Shown here: piece by piece, positions 14,101 to 23,000 of the stretch
How positions within the stretch are numbered: the first letter of the stretch is position 1
Layout of the letters: each line of letters opens with the position of its first letter
Source: Syntrophobacterales bacterium
Lineage (GTDB): Bacteria > Desulfobacterota > Desulfobaccia > Desulfobaccales > 0-14-0-80-60-11
Length of the DNA stretch: 41,648 bases
Assembly (NCBI GenBank): GCA_023512475.1
Contig: JAILZL010000027.1
Coordinates: 1 to 41,648, forward strand
Reading direction: 5' to 3'
The notes under the pieces: model-generated
What the model saw: only the letters and a program-made list of their open reading frames with translations
What the model was told of the DNA's origin: nothing
Databases searched by the model: none
Made by a program: the position numbers and the translations under genes

Positions 14101-14724
14101 CACCGCATCCGCCGGCCGGGCCAGGACCCGCTTGCTGGGGGCCCGGCCCGGGATGATCACCCCCTCCTCCCCCGGTCTGAGGCACATCTCCCCCTCCACA
14201 TGGGTGAGGCAGACCTCCCCTTCCAGGAGGATGACCCGGGCGCTGCCATCGGGGGCCACCCGGATGGTGAGCTCGGTCCCCCGGGGCGCAATGGTGACCG
14301 CCGGGGTCTCCAGCCGGCCCTTGAAACGCTCGTTTTTGTTGTGCAGCCAGATCTCCCCCCGGGGGACCTCATAGACACTCCCTCCGGCTTCCGTGCCGGC
14401 GGGGACGATGCCCCCGAACCGGGGGGAGGGCACCACCCTCTTCAGGAGCAGGATGGTATGGGCGTGCAGTTTGATGCGGGACTCATCCACCAACAGGATG
14501 GCGGCCTGGGAATCGGCCCCGGTTTGGATGGTGTCCCCTACAAACAGGTCCTGATCCGGCCGGGCTGCCGTCCAGGAGGTGCCGGAGGCCGGGAGGATCT
14601 GGACATCCCCTTCCATGGCCACCAGCTTTCCCGCCAAAGCCGCGGCGAACCCCGGACGGGCTCCGATCAGCAGCAGGCCCAGAACCACGAGGAAAGAGTG
14701 GAGGAGGCGAGGAGACCTGGCCAT
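11122..14724 (-). CDS. FecR-TPR-outer-membrane beta-barrel fusion protein
   Basis: A 1200-residue exported protein of three parts. A signal peptide (1-28, FLVVLGLLLIGARPGFAAA) leads into a FecR-like domain (about 30-200: TIQTGADSQAAILLVDESRIKL pattern, PRGTELTIRV, VILLEGEV). Residues 240-665 are tetratricopeptide-like helical repeats (for example LEAARTAAAAALRLRPSDP, AEFAQAITLDPGF, QVISQALRLAP). From about 690 to the end the sequence turns into alternating aromatic beta strands ending in LFKLALYY, like the barrel of a TonB-dependent receptor or similar pore; the segment VSLEVTNLFNRRFFYALEP resembles the end of such receptors. No TonB plug is seen. ATG 14724 has AGGAGG eight bases upstream. 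It may be an outer-membrane secretion or uptake protein with a periplasmic scaffold; function unknown. Confidence 0.83.
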   Translation of the reverse strand: MARSPRLLHSFLVVLGLLLIGARPGFAAALAGKLVAMEGDVQILPASGTSWTAARPDQDLFVGDTIQTGADSQAAILLVDESRIKLHAHTILLLKRVVPSPRFGGIVPAGTEAGGSVYEVPRGEIWLHNKNERFKGRLETPAVTIAPRGTELTIRVAPDGSARVILLEGEVCLTHVEGEMCLRPGEEGVIIPGRAPSKRVLARPADAVQWVLSYPGTFSYRDLPLAAAGDTREPGAAPLSQGEADYDEGRLEAARTAAAAALRLRPSDPRALTLLGWVALKTQDPAAAAATFRRVSPPTVMSVIGQALALFRQGDAAGASRLCEAAAPRLPADSRFTAMRGFFALMVGKPEESRERFQTAAGQSPALALPFAFLAQVELVQGHKEEARRAAREALARNPTSPMAHFSQGLVELAFFAPEAGRAEFAQAITLDPGFISAYVYLARTWLGGDDLDRAQQVISQALRLAPVEAEVLSLAGFVRLAFRDFERARRFFEEAVRRDPTLGEPHIGLAHCKFRQRRLTDGLREMLTATLLEPRVSLYQTQLGKALYQVRSFGKALEVYDYAQTLDPKDPTPCLYKGIALSDLNRPGEAIQEINRSIELNDNVAMFKTRLALDRDLAVRNYNLARSYDQLGLRDWAFSKAVTAVKRDPLSGSAHLFLSKSYATTAQGPYTTTMAQFAEDIKFRLLAPSNEATFESIRNDNYTPMFEMPYKRVLANVTVGTWREKNTVQDYYLQAYGGRPGLGGLVEGRFIEDNGIRDTNSRVSQLSPLINVKWDPSVKTSIQGQVQYLDTTGGDISFFNDYSYKNDPYLHFTQRMRYYDLGIVHRFSPRATLLAYYTYQRWDFFHMNFPFFPFSRIRADNDREFHNIQLQQNLVWGKHNFIFGGSLFSGRNYFKQSGYVDGLTAFQSDARNPERSQGAYFLDYWQIHPRLLVELGVLYDFAKLSRAGFPDSRNTSQWSPIVGINWQIHRQHTLRLACQRHMMTHGPWLALPLIPTETAGLPWMVFVESGTDIRNLGLSWEAEWGPRTFTALRVEANRFSVPGFDEATGQPNWQTWSTYRASFTLNRILLPSLGLVTGVVGQRVVPDVNFTYAQFSSGQRFQDFSDLRGFLLLSWLHRSGWQAGMRFSVLQQWLKDRNDTLFGLVDLRLGKELAHKRGLVSLEVTNLFNRRFFYALEPTFFNQEFFPARQILFKLALYY

Positions 14725-15137
14725 GGGCGGATCCTCCTCTGACGGAGGCGCCCGGAGGTCCAGGCGCCGATGGGAAGCTCGCCACCCGCATGAACCGGAC
14801 GGGTGGGAACAGAAGCCCGGGCTTTCCACCCGAAGGCCGGGTGGCCCGGCGAGGAGGGGGTGGGTTGTATGGCCCCCCCGGTTCTGGTCAGTCGTCGTAT
14901 TCGCCTCCGGGGCGGAATCAGGCTGAGGAGAGAATGACCCCAGGCAGACGGGCGGACTCGAGGCCAGGGGAAAGGAAGTGACCGGGGTTCAGATCCTGGC
15001 CGGGAGAGGCTTCGGGGGCGCATGGCCTCGGAAGCCATGCCAGGCCGCAGCATCCGGCCCGCTTACTAAAACTGTAAATCAATGGAAGCATTTGTAAAGC
15101 GATTTTTTTTTCGCCGGAAGAGAGGCCGGCGGCCGCC
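14725..15137. other. 413-base gap upstream of the FecR-TPR-barrel gene
   Basis: No credible gene. The AT-rich island at 15059-15113 could hold a minus-strand promoter for the downstream gene (TTTACA near 15093-15098), though no good -10 is spaced correctly. If so, the transcript would have a leader of more than 300 bases. That leader contains a 7-bp hairpin GCATGGC/GCCATGC with loop CTCGGAA (15020-15040). No known riboswitch was recognised. Confidence 0.35.
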
Positions 15138-16937
15138 TCAGAAGATCACCCGCACGCCGCCCAGGTCCTCCACGGAAAAACGGTGCTTTTCCTCCGGGGC
15201 GCCGATGAAGATGTTGTTTTTCGGCACCTTGAGCTCCCGGGCGATGGCGTCCACGATCTCCGGCCCGAACTGGCCCTCCCGGGCGAGGTAGTCGATTTGC
15301 AGCTCCGGATACAACTCCTGCATCACCCGCAAGCTCTCCTGCATCTCCTTATCCTCCGCCGGGTCAAAGACCCGGTACAGGCGCACCACCGTGATCTTGC
15401 GGCTGGATTCGTTCTGGGCGATGTAGGCGAAGGCCTTGGCCAGGCGATACAGACGCCCCCCCCGGGCAAAGAGCACCAGGCGGATGTTGGTGATGTCGGT
15501 GATCTTGTCAATGATGATGCTGCGCCAGATGAAGAGGCGTTCAAAGGCCTCGTTGATAAGAAGGAGAATCCCCTTGTAGAGGGGGATGCGGGCGTACATG
15601 ATGCCCACCACCAGCACGGCAGGGATGAAATACACCAGGAAGTAGAGGATGAAGCGGTAATCGATGATGGTATTGCCCACGATGCCGGTGGCGGTGGCCA
15701 GGGTCCCCAGGATCACGGTGGCCCAGGAGGCCCGGTAGGTGCGTTTCAGCTCCCGGCGGTTGATTTTGAGGAGGATGTTGCCGATCCCGAAGAGGGTCAT
15801 GACCCCGAGAAAGGAGATGGTGTACACCCCGGCCAGGGACAGGAGCCGGCCCCGGGTGAGGTAGAGGATGGAGATGCACAGGCCCATGAACCCGAGGATG
15901 ATACGGTGGTGGGTGCCCCGGCGGTTGGTCTTGAGGAGAAACTGGGGGAAGCACTGGTCCAGGGTCATGCGGTGCACCAGGCCGGTAACCCCCACATAGC
16001 TGGTGAGCACCGCGCCGGAGAGCACCAGGAAGGCGTCCACCACGATGAGGTCGTGCAGGAGCTTGCCCCCCACCTGCAGGCCCAGCCAGGAGAGGAGATC
16101 ATCCTGGTGCTGCCGGATGCTCCCCACCGGCATCAGCCGCAGGGCCAGCAAGGCGATGAGGGGGTTGAAGACGGTAACCGCCACCCACATGTTCCGCAAG
16201 GTCTTGCGGAAGACGCCGTGCTCCTGCTGCTCCACGAAATTGGCCGAGCTCTCAAAGCCGCTGACCCCCAGCATGGCGGCGGAGACCCCGAGAAAGAGGG
16301 CCGACGGCCAATGAATCTCCCCCAGCAGGCGCACATTGTCCAGCCAGGCCCCGGAGGCCTGAAGGGCGTGGGGCAGGCTGAACAGGATGAAGAGGGTCAG
16401 GCTGGTGAGGTGAAGGACAAAGATGGCCAACGCCACCCGGGCGGACTCGGTGATACCCAGGATGGTGAGGCCGGCGAAGATGATGAGCACTCCGGCGATG
16501 GTCTCCTGCACCGGCAGGAACGGGAGGAGATTGTTCAGGTATTCCACCCCGGTTTTGGCGGAGATCACCGCGGTGGCCAGGTAGGAGAGCAGGGTGAAGC
16601 AGGCGGCCAAGGCCGCGGTGAACTTGCGGGTGCTGTTCAAAAGGCAGTTGTAGGCCCCGCCGTTTAAGGGCAGGGCCTCCACCACCTCGGTGTAGATCTT
16701 GCGGTAGAGGTAAAGGATGCCGGCCACGATGAGGAGGGCCAGCGGCGCCAGGGTCTGGGCGTAGACGGTGGCGATGGCCGACACATAGAGGCAGGAGGAG
16801 GTGATGTCGTTGCCGCAGATGGCGGTGGCGTACCACTGCCCCAGCCGCTCTTTTTTGGCCTCCCCTTCGATGAGCTCCTTAGGGGAGGGCGCAGGAGCGG
16901 GCCCCGTCTGGATGGCGGCCGCGTCCGCATCGCTCAT
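15138..16937 (-). CDS. APC-superfamily amino acid permease with C-terminal cytosolic domain
   Basis: A 599-residue membrane transporter of the amino acid-polyamine-organocation superfamily. After a soluble N-terminus, WYATAICGNDITSSCLYVSAIA is the first helix with the unwound Gly motif, and LPLNGGAYNCLLNSTRKF fits the conserved loop after TM2-3. About 12 hydrophobic segments follow up to residue ~455. The last ~130 residues (NIRLVLFARGGRLYRLAKAFAYIAQ to the end) are soluble, with an alternating strand-helix pattern and IFIGAPEEKHRFSVEDLGG, suggesting a nucleotide-binding or universal-stress-like domain that could gate transport. Substrate unknown. The ribosome-binding site is weak (AAGAGA). 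It is divergent from the molybdopterin oxidoreductase operon. Confidence 0.88.
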   Translation of the reverse strand: MSDADAAAIQTGPAPAPSPKELIEGEAKKERLGQWYATAICGNDITSSCLYVSAIATVYAQTLAPLALLIVAGILYLYRKIYTEVVEALPLNGGAYNCLLNSTRKFTAALAACFTLLSYLATAVISAKTGVEYLNNLLPFLPVQETIAGVLIIFAGLTILGITESARVALAIFVLHLTSLTLFILFSLPHALQASGAWLDNVRLLGEIHWPSALFLGVSAAMLGVSGFESSANFVEQQEHGVFRKTLRNMWVAVTVFNPLIALLALRLMPVGSIRQHQDDLLSWLGLQVGGKLLHDLIVVDAFLVLSGAVLTSYVGVTGLVHRMTLDQCFPQFLLKTNRRGTHHRIILGFMGLCISILYLTRGRLLSLAGVYTISFLGVMTLFGIGNILLKINRRELKRTYRASWATVILGTLATATGIVGNTIIDYRFILYFLVYFIPAVLVVGIMYARIPLYKGILLLINEAFERLFIWRSIIIDKITDITNIRLVLFARGGRLYRLAKAFAYIAQNESSRKITVVRLYRVFDPAEDKEMQESLRVMQELYPELQIDYLAREGQFGPEIVDAIARELKVPKNNIFIGAPEEKHRFSVEDLGGVRVIF

Positions 16938-17284
16938 ATCTATCTCTTAGCGGAAAAACCGGTATTTGTCGAGACGGCGGTCGCCCCCCTGACCGCCCAG
17001 CCCCGGGCCGCCTTATGCCCTCTCCCCCTTATGGGGCGGCCTTTCGGGTTATATCCCCCGCCCCGCCTCCGGTCGGGCCGGATATTCTTCCCCCAAGACC
17101 TTGGCATTTGGGTACAAGGAGGGTATAGTAAAAGGCCACGCCCTCCCGGACCGGCGGGGAATGCGCCCCGTGGGAGGCGCCTGGCGAAAGATGAGGCTCC
17201 CCCTTGTCAGACCGGGATGGATGAAATATTAAATATATTAGGTGATAATTAACCTGAAAAGCTGATTCCAGAAAGGCTGGGCCC
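16938..17284. promoter_or_regulatory. Divergent promoter region with two plus-strand promoters
   Basis: This 347-base gap separates the permease from the molybdopterin operon. Two well-formed plus-strand promoters are visible: TTGGCA (17101-17106), 17 bases, TATAGT (17124-17129); and TTGTCA (17204-17209), 17 bases, TATTAA (17227-17232). The second lies in an AT-rich patch and would give a leader of about 45 bases. Dual promoters suggest conditional expression. A 73-codon plus-strand frame inside the gap looks non-coding. Confidence 0.65.
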
Positions 17285-19372
17285 ATGGCAAAGGACGTCT
17301 GGAGCATCTGTTTCATGTGTACGGTACGCTGCCCCATCCAGGTGCAGGTGGTGGATGATGACGTGGTCTGGATTCAGGGCAACCCCCATGTTCCGGGTCT
17401 GGAAGGCGCCCTGTGCGCCAAGGGGTCGGCCGGACTGGCCCTGCTCCATGACCCGGAGCGGCCCCAGTATCCCATGATCCGCACCGGCAAACGGGGCGCC
17501 GGCCAGTGGCGCAAGGCCTCCTGGGAGGAGGCCCTGGACTACACCGCGGAGAAGCTCAAGGCCGTCATCGCCGCCCACGGCCCCCAGAGCGTGGTCTTCG
17601 GGGAGCGCACCAACCTCAACACCCATATCAGCAAGACCTTCATGAAGGCCCTGGGCTCCCCCAACCACTTCACCCACGACGCCCTGTGCAAGGGCTCGGT
17701 GAACACCGCCTTCCGCAGCCTCACCGGCTACACCGACGCCGAGATGGGGATTGACTACGCCAATACCCGCTACATCGTCCTGTACGGCCGCAACATCTTT
17801 GAATCCCTGGAGATCCGGCCCATCAACAACCTCCTGGACGCCCTGGAGAAGGGCGCCAAGCTGGTATATATCGACCCCCGGGTGACGGTCACCGCCACCA
17901 AGGCGGACCGCTACCTGATGATCCGGCCGGGCACCGATCTGGCCCTCAACTACGCCCTCATCCACACCATCCTCCGGGAGGGTCTGTACGACAAGGAATA
18001 TGTGTCCCGCTGGGTCAGCGGCCTGGAGGAGCTCAAGGCCTTCGTGGAGCCCTACACCCCGGCCTGGGCCGCCCAGGAGACGGGCATTCCCGCGGAGGTG
18101 ATCGTGCAGATCGCCCGGGAGGCGGCGGCAGCCAAGCCCCAGGTGGTCTTTCACTACGGTTACCGGGGCGCCCACCACGTGAACGAGATTTACTTCCGGC
18201 GCTCCCTCATCATCCTCAACGCCCTTTTGGGGAGCATCGAGGCCAAAGGCGGCCTCATCATCAAGAAGGGGCCCAAAGCGGCGGGCCGGGGTGACATCGG
18301 CAAGTATGTCAACCAGGAGTTCCCCAAGATCACCGCGCCCCGCTTCGACGGCTCCGGCGGGACGGTCTTCCCGCTGGCGGATGCCTCCCACGGCAACCCC
18401 CAGCGGTTGGCCCAGGCCATCCTGAGCCAGGACCCCTACCCCATCAAGGCGGCCATCTTCAACCGCATCGAGCCCCTGCAGTCCATCGCCGACTCCAATC
18501 AGATGCGCAAGGCCCTGGACACCCTGGACCTGATTGTGGCCATTGACATCAATTTCAGCGAGATCGCCTGGTTTGCGGACGTCATTCTGCCGGAGTCCAT
18601 CTATCTGGAGCGGGCCGACTCCCTCCAGCTGGCCAGCGGTCTCAAGCCCCAGCTCTTCATCCGGCGCCAGGCCGTGAGCCCCCGCTATGACACCAAGCCC
18701 GCCTGGGAGATCCTGAAACGGCTGGCGGACCGCCTGGGCATCGGCAGCTACCTCCCCTATGAGACCATCGAGGACATCTGGCACTTCCAGCTGAAGGATA
18801 TGGGCGTGAGCCTGTCGGACTTCGATGCCAAGGGCTTTGTGGCCCTGAGCAAGGACCCCATCCTCTGGGACCGCAAAGACGGCCTGAAGTTCAAGACCGA
18901 GTCGGGGAAAATCGAGCTGGTGAGCCCCTTGCTGGAGAAGGCAGGCTTCCCCTCTTTCCCGCCCTATGTGCCGCCGGCCCGGCCGCCGGAGGGCCGCTAC
19001 CGCCTCCTGGTGGGGCGTTGCGCCGCCCATACCCACTGCTCCACCCAGAACAACCTCTACCTGAACGAGCTGGTGCCGGAAAACGAGCTCTGGATCCATC
19101 CCCAGGAAGCCGCCCGGCTGGGGGTTCAGGACGGCGCCTATGTGGAGGTGGAGTCCGCGGTGGGCCGGGGCCGTCTCAAGGCCAAGGTGACGGAGTTCAT
19201 CCATCCCGAGGCGGTCTTCATGCTGCACGGCTTCGGCAAGACCGTGCCGGCCCAGACCCGGGCCTACCAGAAGGGGGCCAGCGACGCGGTGCTCCAGGAG
19301 AACCTCTCCGACATGGTGGGAGGCAGCCCGGCCTACGAGGACACCTTCATCACGGTGCGGCCGGCCAAATGA
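17285..19372 (+). CDS. Molybdopterin oxidoreductase, PsrA/PhsA-like, without Tat signal
   Basis: A 695-residue catalytic subunit of the DMSO-reductase family (Mo or W bis-pyranopterin). The N-terminal [4Fe-4S] site is C9xxC12xxxC16 plus a downstream ALC (about residue 44). The likely metal ligand is the Cys in THDALCKGSVNTAF, as in polysulfide and thiosulfate reductases. The C-terminal molybdopterin-binding domain (ELWIHPQEAARLGVQDGAYVEV, HGFGK) is intact. Unlike PsrA and PhsA it has no twin-arginine or other signal: the Cys motif starts at residue 9, so it should be cytoplasmic. The next two genes supply a poly-FeS subunit and a NADPH/flavin fusion, and no membrane anchor is present. Substrate unknown; a sulfur compound, formate or an organic substrate are all possible. 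Confidence 0.9.
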   Translation: MAKDVWSICFMCTVRCPIQVQVVDDDVVWIQGNPHVPGLEGALCAKGSAGLALLHDPERPQYPMIRTGKRGAGQWRKASWEEALDYTAEKLKAVIAAHGPQSVVFGERTNLNTHISKTFMKALGSPNHFTHDALCKGSVNTAFRSLTGYTDAEMGIDYANTRYIVLYGRNIFESLEIRPINNLLDALEKGAKLVYIDPRVTVTATKADRYLMIRPGTDLALNYALIHTILREGLYDKEYVSRWVSGLEELKAFVEPYTPAWAAQETGIPAEVIVQIAREAAAAKPQVVFHYGYRGAHHVNEIYFRRSLIILNALLGSIEAKGGLIIKKGPKAAGRGDIGKYVNQEFPKITAPRFDGSGGTVFPLADASHGNPQRLAQAILSQDPYPIKAAIFNRIEPLQSIADSNQMRKALDTLDLIVAIDINFSEIAWFADVILPESIYLERADSLQLASGLKPQLFIRRQAVSPRYDTKPAWEILKRLADRLGIGSYLPYETIEDIWHFQLKDMGVSLSDFDAKGFVALSKDPILWDRKDGLKFKTESGKIELVSPLLEKAGFPSFPPYVPPARPPEGRYRLLVGRCAAHTHCSTQNNLYLNELVPENELWIHPQEAARLGVQDGAYVEVESAVGRGRLKAKVTEFIHPEAVFMLHGFGKTVPAQTRAYQKGASDAVLQENLSDMVGGSPAYEDTFITVRPAK

Positions 19373-19431
19373 GACCCTGAGGCGGCAGGATCCCTGCCCC
19401 TGTCCCAGGCCGCGGCCTTGACAGTTTCTCC

Positions 19432-19456
19432 AGGCGGCGGGCCGGCCTCGCCGCCT
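19432..19456 (+). other. Intercistronic hairpin
   Basis: A 7-bp stem AGGCGGC/GCCGCCT around an 11-base loop, itself containing the palindrome GGCCGGCC, lies between the molybdopterin subunit and the FeS subunit. It ends about 17 bases before the FeS start. It could stabilise or process the upstream message and set subunit ratios. Confidence 0.4.
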
Positions 19457-19473
19457 CACCCGTGGGAGGATAC

Positions 19474-19998
19474 ATGAGCCAGTATTATCTCTTACAGAAC
19501 CAGAAGCGCTGCATCGGCTGCCTGAGCTGCGAGGTGCACTGCAAGAGCAACAAGGGCCTGCCCCTGGGGCCGCGGCTGGGGCAGATCATTACGGTGGGCC
19601 CCAAGCTGATCAACGACCAGCCCCGGCAGGCCTTTGTGTTCATGCCCTGTTTTCATTGCAGCGAGCCCTGGTGTGTGCCCGCCTGCCCCACCGGGGCCAT
19701 GCGCATGCGGCCCAAGGACGGCATCGTCTATGTGGAGCAGTCCTTGTGCGTGGGCTGCAAAAGCTGCATCATCGCCTGTCCCTGGGGCGCCCCCCAATGG
19801 AACCCGGAGACCGGCAAGGTGGTGAAGTGCGACTACTGCATGGACCGGGTGGATCAGGGGCTTCAGCCGGCCTGTGTGGCCAAATGCGTCACCCACTGCC
19901 TGAGCTTCGGCCGGGCCGACCGCCTGGACCAGAGCCGGCGGGAGCGCTTCGCCAAAACCGTGGCCTTTGAACTCACCCAACTCATCAGCGCCCGGTAG
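19474..19998 (+). CDS. Poly-[4Fe-4S] ferredoxin subunit (HybA/PhsB type)
   Basis: A 174-residue electron-transfer subunit of the type paired with DMSO-reductase family enzymes. Four cluster motifs are visible: CIGCLSCEVHC (13-23), CFHCSEPWCVPACPTGA, CVGCKSCIIACPWG and CDYCMDR with CVAKCVTHC, enough for four [4Fe-4S] clusters. No signal peptide or C-terminal membrane anchor is present, matching the cytoplasmic catalytic subunit. ATG at 19474 has GGGAGGA three bases upstream; an in-frame GTG 12 bases earlier is less likely. It should relay electrons between the Mo/W centre and the flavin/FeS fusion downstream. Confidence 0.93.
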   Translation: MSQYYLLQNQKRCIGCLSCEVHCKSNKGLPLGPRLGQIITVGPKLINDQPRQAFVFMPCFHCSEPWCVPACPTGAMRMRPKDGIVYVEQSLCVGCKSCIIACPWGAPQWNPETGKVVKCDYCMDRVDQGLQPACVAKCVTHCLSFGRADRLDQSRRERFAKTVAFELTQLISAR

Positions 19999-20089
19999 CC
20001 AGGCCGGGGTGAAGGGCCAGAGGGAGCCCCAATGAGAGTGCAGACAATCTCCCGGCAATTCCCCCCGACGCCCTGAAATTGTCAAGGAT

Positions 20090-23000
20090 ATGGCTCCCAA
20101 TCAGCATCGACATGTGATGACCGTGAGCATCGCCACCTTCCCGGGGGCGGATCTCACCCCGGCTTTGGAGGTGGAGCGGGCCTTTCACGAGGAGATCCGG
20201 CGGCGCTCCCTGGATGAGCTGGGCGAGGTGACCGTCCGCCTGGTGGGCTGGCGGGGCGTGGCGGGCAAGGACGTGGTGCTGGAGATCCGGGACCGGCTGG
20301 GGACCCACCTCTATGAGCTGGTCACCCCGGACATGGTGCCCCGGATTGTCGCCAGCCACGTGGATGACGGCCGTCCCCTGAGCCAGTGGCTGGTGGGCAA
20401 GGATTTCCAGGAATTCTACGAATCCCAGAAGCCGTATATCTCCGAGCTGGCCGGGAGAATCGACCCCCTCTCCTGGGAGGAGTACCAGGACTACGACGGC
20501 TACAAGGGCCTGCGCACCTTCTTCAGCCAGGGGTTTGATTCCTTCCTCCAGAAAGTGGTGGCCGCGGGGTTCTGTGAATTCGGGCTCCTGACCACCCGGC
20601 CTCTGGGACCCCGGTGGTGCGAAATCCGGGTGGAGAAGGAGCACCCCATCCTGGTGGTGAACGCCGCGCCGCCCCTTCAGGGCGCCACTCCGGAGATGTT
20701 CCTCCTGGAGGCCCTGCCCCACCAGGTGCTGGAGGGCATCTTTCTGGCCACCCAGACCCTCAAGGTGGACGAGGCGGTGGTGTATCTCCACGAACGGGCG
20801 GAGCTGGCCGCCAGCCGCCTGAAGGAGGCCTGGAAGGCCTTTCAGGCCTCCCGGCTGTGGCCCGCCAAGGAGCCGCCGGTGCGTCTGCATGTGGTGCGGG
20901 GCCAGGGCACCTACCTCATGGACGATGAGGAGCTCCTCATCCGCAGCGTCAGCGGCAGCCTGCCCCCGGACTTCTGGGAGCGTCACCCCAAACCCACCTT
21001 TCTGTGTCACAGTCTCATGGTCGTCGCCTCGCTGCCGTTCATCGCCCAGCAGCCGGTGGCCTGGTTCCGCAAGCTGGGGCTGGAGTGCGCCCCTGGCACC
21101 ATGATCTTCCGGCTGGCGGGCGCGGTGGAGCGCCCCGGGTTTGTGGAGGTGCCCCTCACCGCCACCCTGGGGCAGGTGGTGATGGAGATCGGCGGCGGCT
21201 GGCGCCACGGCCGCACCCCCAAAGGCGTGCTGGTGGGCGGCCCCACCGGCGGGCTCTTCCCGGCCTCCCTGCAGAACCTCACCCTGCATCACGAAACCAT
21301 CCGGGAGATGGGGGGCTCTCTGGCCCTGGGGCTGATTGAGGCCCTGGATGAGCGCCATTGCGTGGTGGATCATGTCCGGCGGCAGCTGGCCTTCATCCTG
21401 GAACAGCCCGGGGCCCACTGCCCGGGGTGCGCCCCCCTCCTCACCGGGATCAAGGCCCTGCTGGATCGGGTGGTGGACGGCAGCGGCACCCGGGAGACCA
21501 TCGACGAGCTGGAGCGCCGGGCCCAGGAGCTGAAGCGCAAGGGCTCCTGCCAGCTGGGGCGGCAGGCGGCCAACCCTCTCCTCACCTCCCTGGCCTACTT
21601 CCGGGACGAATACCTGGCCCACGTGGAGAATCACTACTGTGACGCCCACGTCTGCCCCAAGCTCCTGTCCGCGCCCTGCCATCTGGCCTGCCCCGCGGGC
21701 ATCGACATCCCCAGCTTTCTCGCCCTCATGGCCCAGGGCCGCCACCAGGAGGCCTGGGAGGTGATGCGGCAGGACAATCCCTTCCCCTGGGTGTGCGGCC
21801 TCATCTGCCCGCATCCCTGCGAGCGGGCCTGTGTCCGGGGCAATCTGGACGAACCCATCAACATCCGCTACCTCAAGGCCTTTGCCTCCGAGTGGGTGGA
21901 TCGGCATAACCGGATGGATCCCCCCGAGCCGGCGCCCCCCACCGGCCGCAAGGTGGCGGTGGTGGGCTCCGGCCCCGCCGGCCTCACCTGCGCCTACTTT
22001 CTCGCCCTTAGAGGGCATACGGTCACCATCTTCGAAGCCCACGAGCAGCCCGGGGGGCTCCTGGTGGAGGCCATTCCCGACTACCGCCTGCCCCGGACGG
22101 TGGTGGGCAAGGAGATCGATCTCATCAAGGCCCTGGGGGTGGAGATCCGGACCGGCATCACCGTGGGCCGGGACATCACCCTGGAGGAACTGCGGGCCCA
22201 GGGGTATGAGGCCTTCTTCCTGGGGGTGGGAGCGCACTTGGGCTATCGCCTCAAGATTGAAGGGGAAACGGACTACCCCCAGGTCATGGACGTCATCTCC
22301 TTTCTGAGCCGGGTCTATCTGGGCAACCGGGAGAAGCCCGCGGACAAGGTGGTCATCATCGGCGGGGGCAACGCCGCCATGGACGCAGCCCGCACCTGTC
22401 TGAGGCTGGGCTGCTCCGAGGTGCATGTCTCCTACCGCCGCACCCGGGCGGAGATGCCAGCCCATCCGGAGGAGGTGGAGCAGGCCCTGGAGGAGGGGGT
22501 GCAGATCCACTTCCTCACCATCCCCATCCGTATCGGCGGGGAGGGCAAGGTGGAATACCTGGAATGCCTGCAGGCGGAGCTGGGGCGCCCGGACGCCAGC
22601 GGCCGGCGGCGGCCCATCCCCATCCCGGAGAGCAACTTCCGCCTGGAGGTGGGCGCGGTGATCACCGCCATCGGCCAGCAGCCGGATTTCTGCCCCTTTC
22701 CGGAGCCGCCGGTGGCCACCACCCCCTGGTGCACCATCGTCACGGAAGAGCCCACCAAGCGCACCACGGTGCCGGACATCTTCGCCGGCGGCGATGCGGT
22801 GACGGGTCCGTCCACGGTGGTGGAGGCCATCGCCCAGGGCAAGCAGGCCGCCCTGGAGATTCACCATTACCTGTCGGGCAATGGCGGGCCGCCCCCCCGG
22901 GTGCGCTTCCAGAAGCGCCTGAAGCTGCCCTTCCAGGTGATGCCGGCCCCGGAGAAGCTGGGCAACCATCGCACCCCGGTGCCCATGCTGCCGCCGGCGG

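Noticed and set aside
14725..15137. A riboswitch upstream of the FecR-TPR-barrel gene
   Set aside because: I looked for cobalamin and cyclic-di-GMP motifs and did not find their conserved cores.
15082..15291. A 69-codon plus-strand frame with a basic start
   Set aside because: Overlaps the permease 3' end in antisense, has no good ribosome-binding site and no recognisable domain.
17031..17252. A 73-codon frame in the divergent promoter gap
   Set aside because: It spans both predicted promoters and its translation is Pro/Arg/Gly-rich and featureless.
19418..19423. TTGACA before the FeS subunit gene
   Set aside because: No -10 element within 15-20 bases; the flanks are a GC hairpin.
17249..19459. 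A 736-codon antisense frame over the molybdopterin subunit
   Set aside because: Same codon-bias effect; low-complexity sequence, no motif, no ribosome-binding site.
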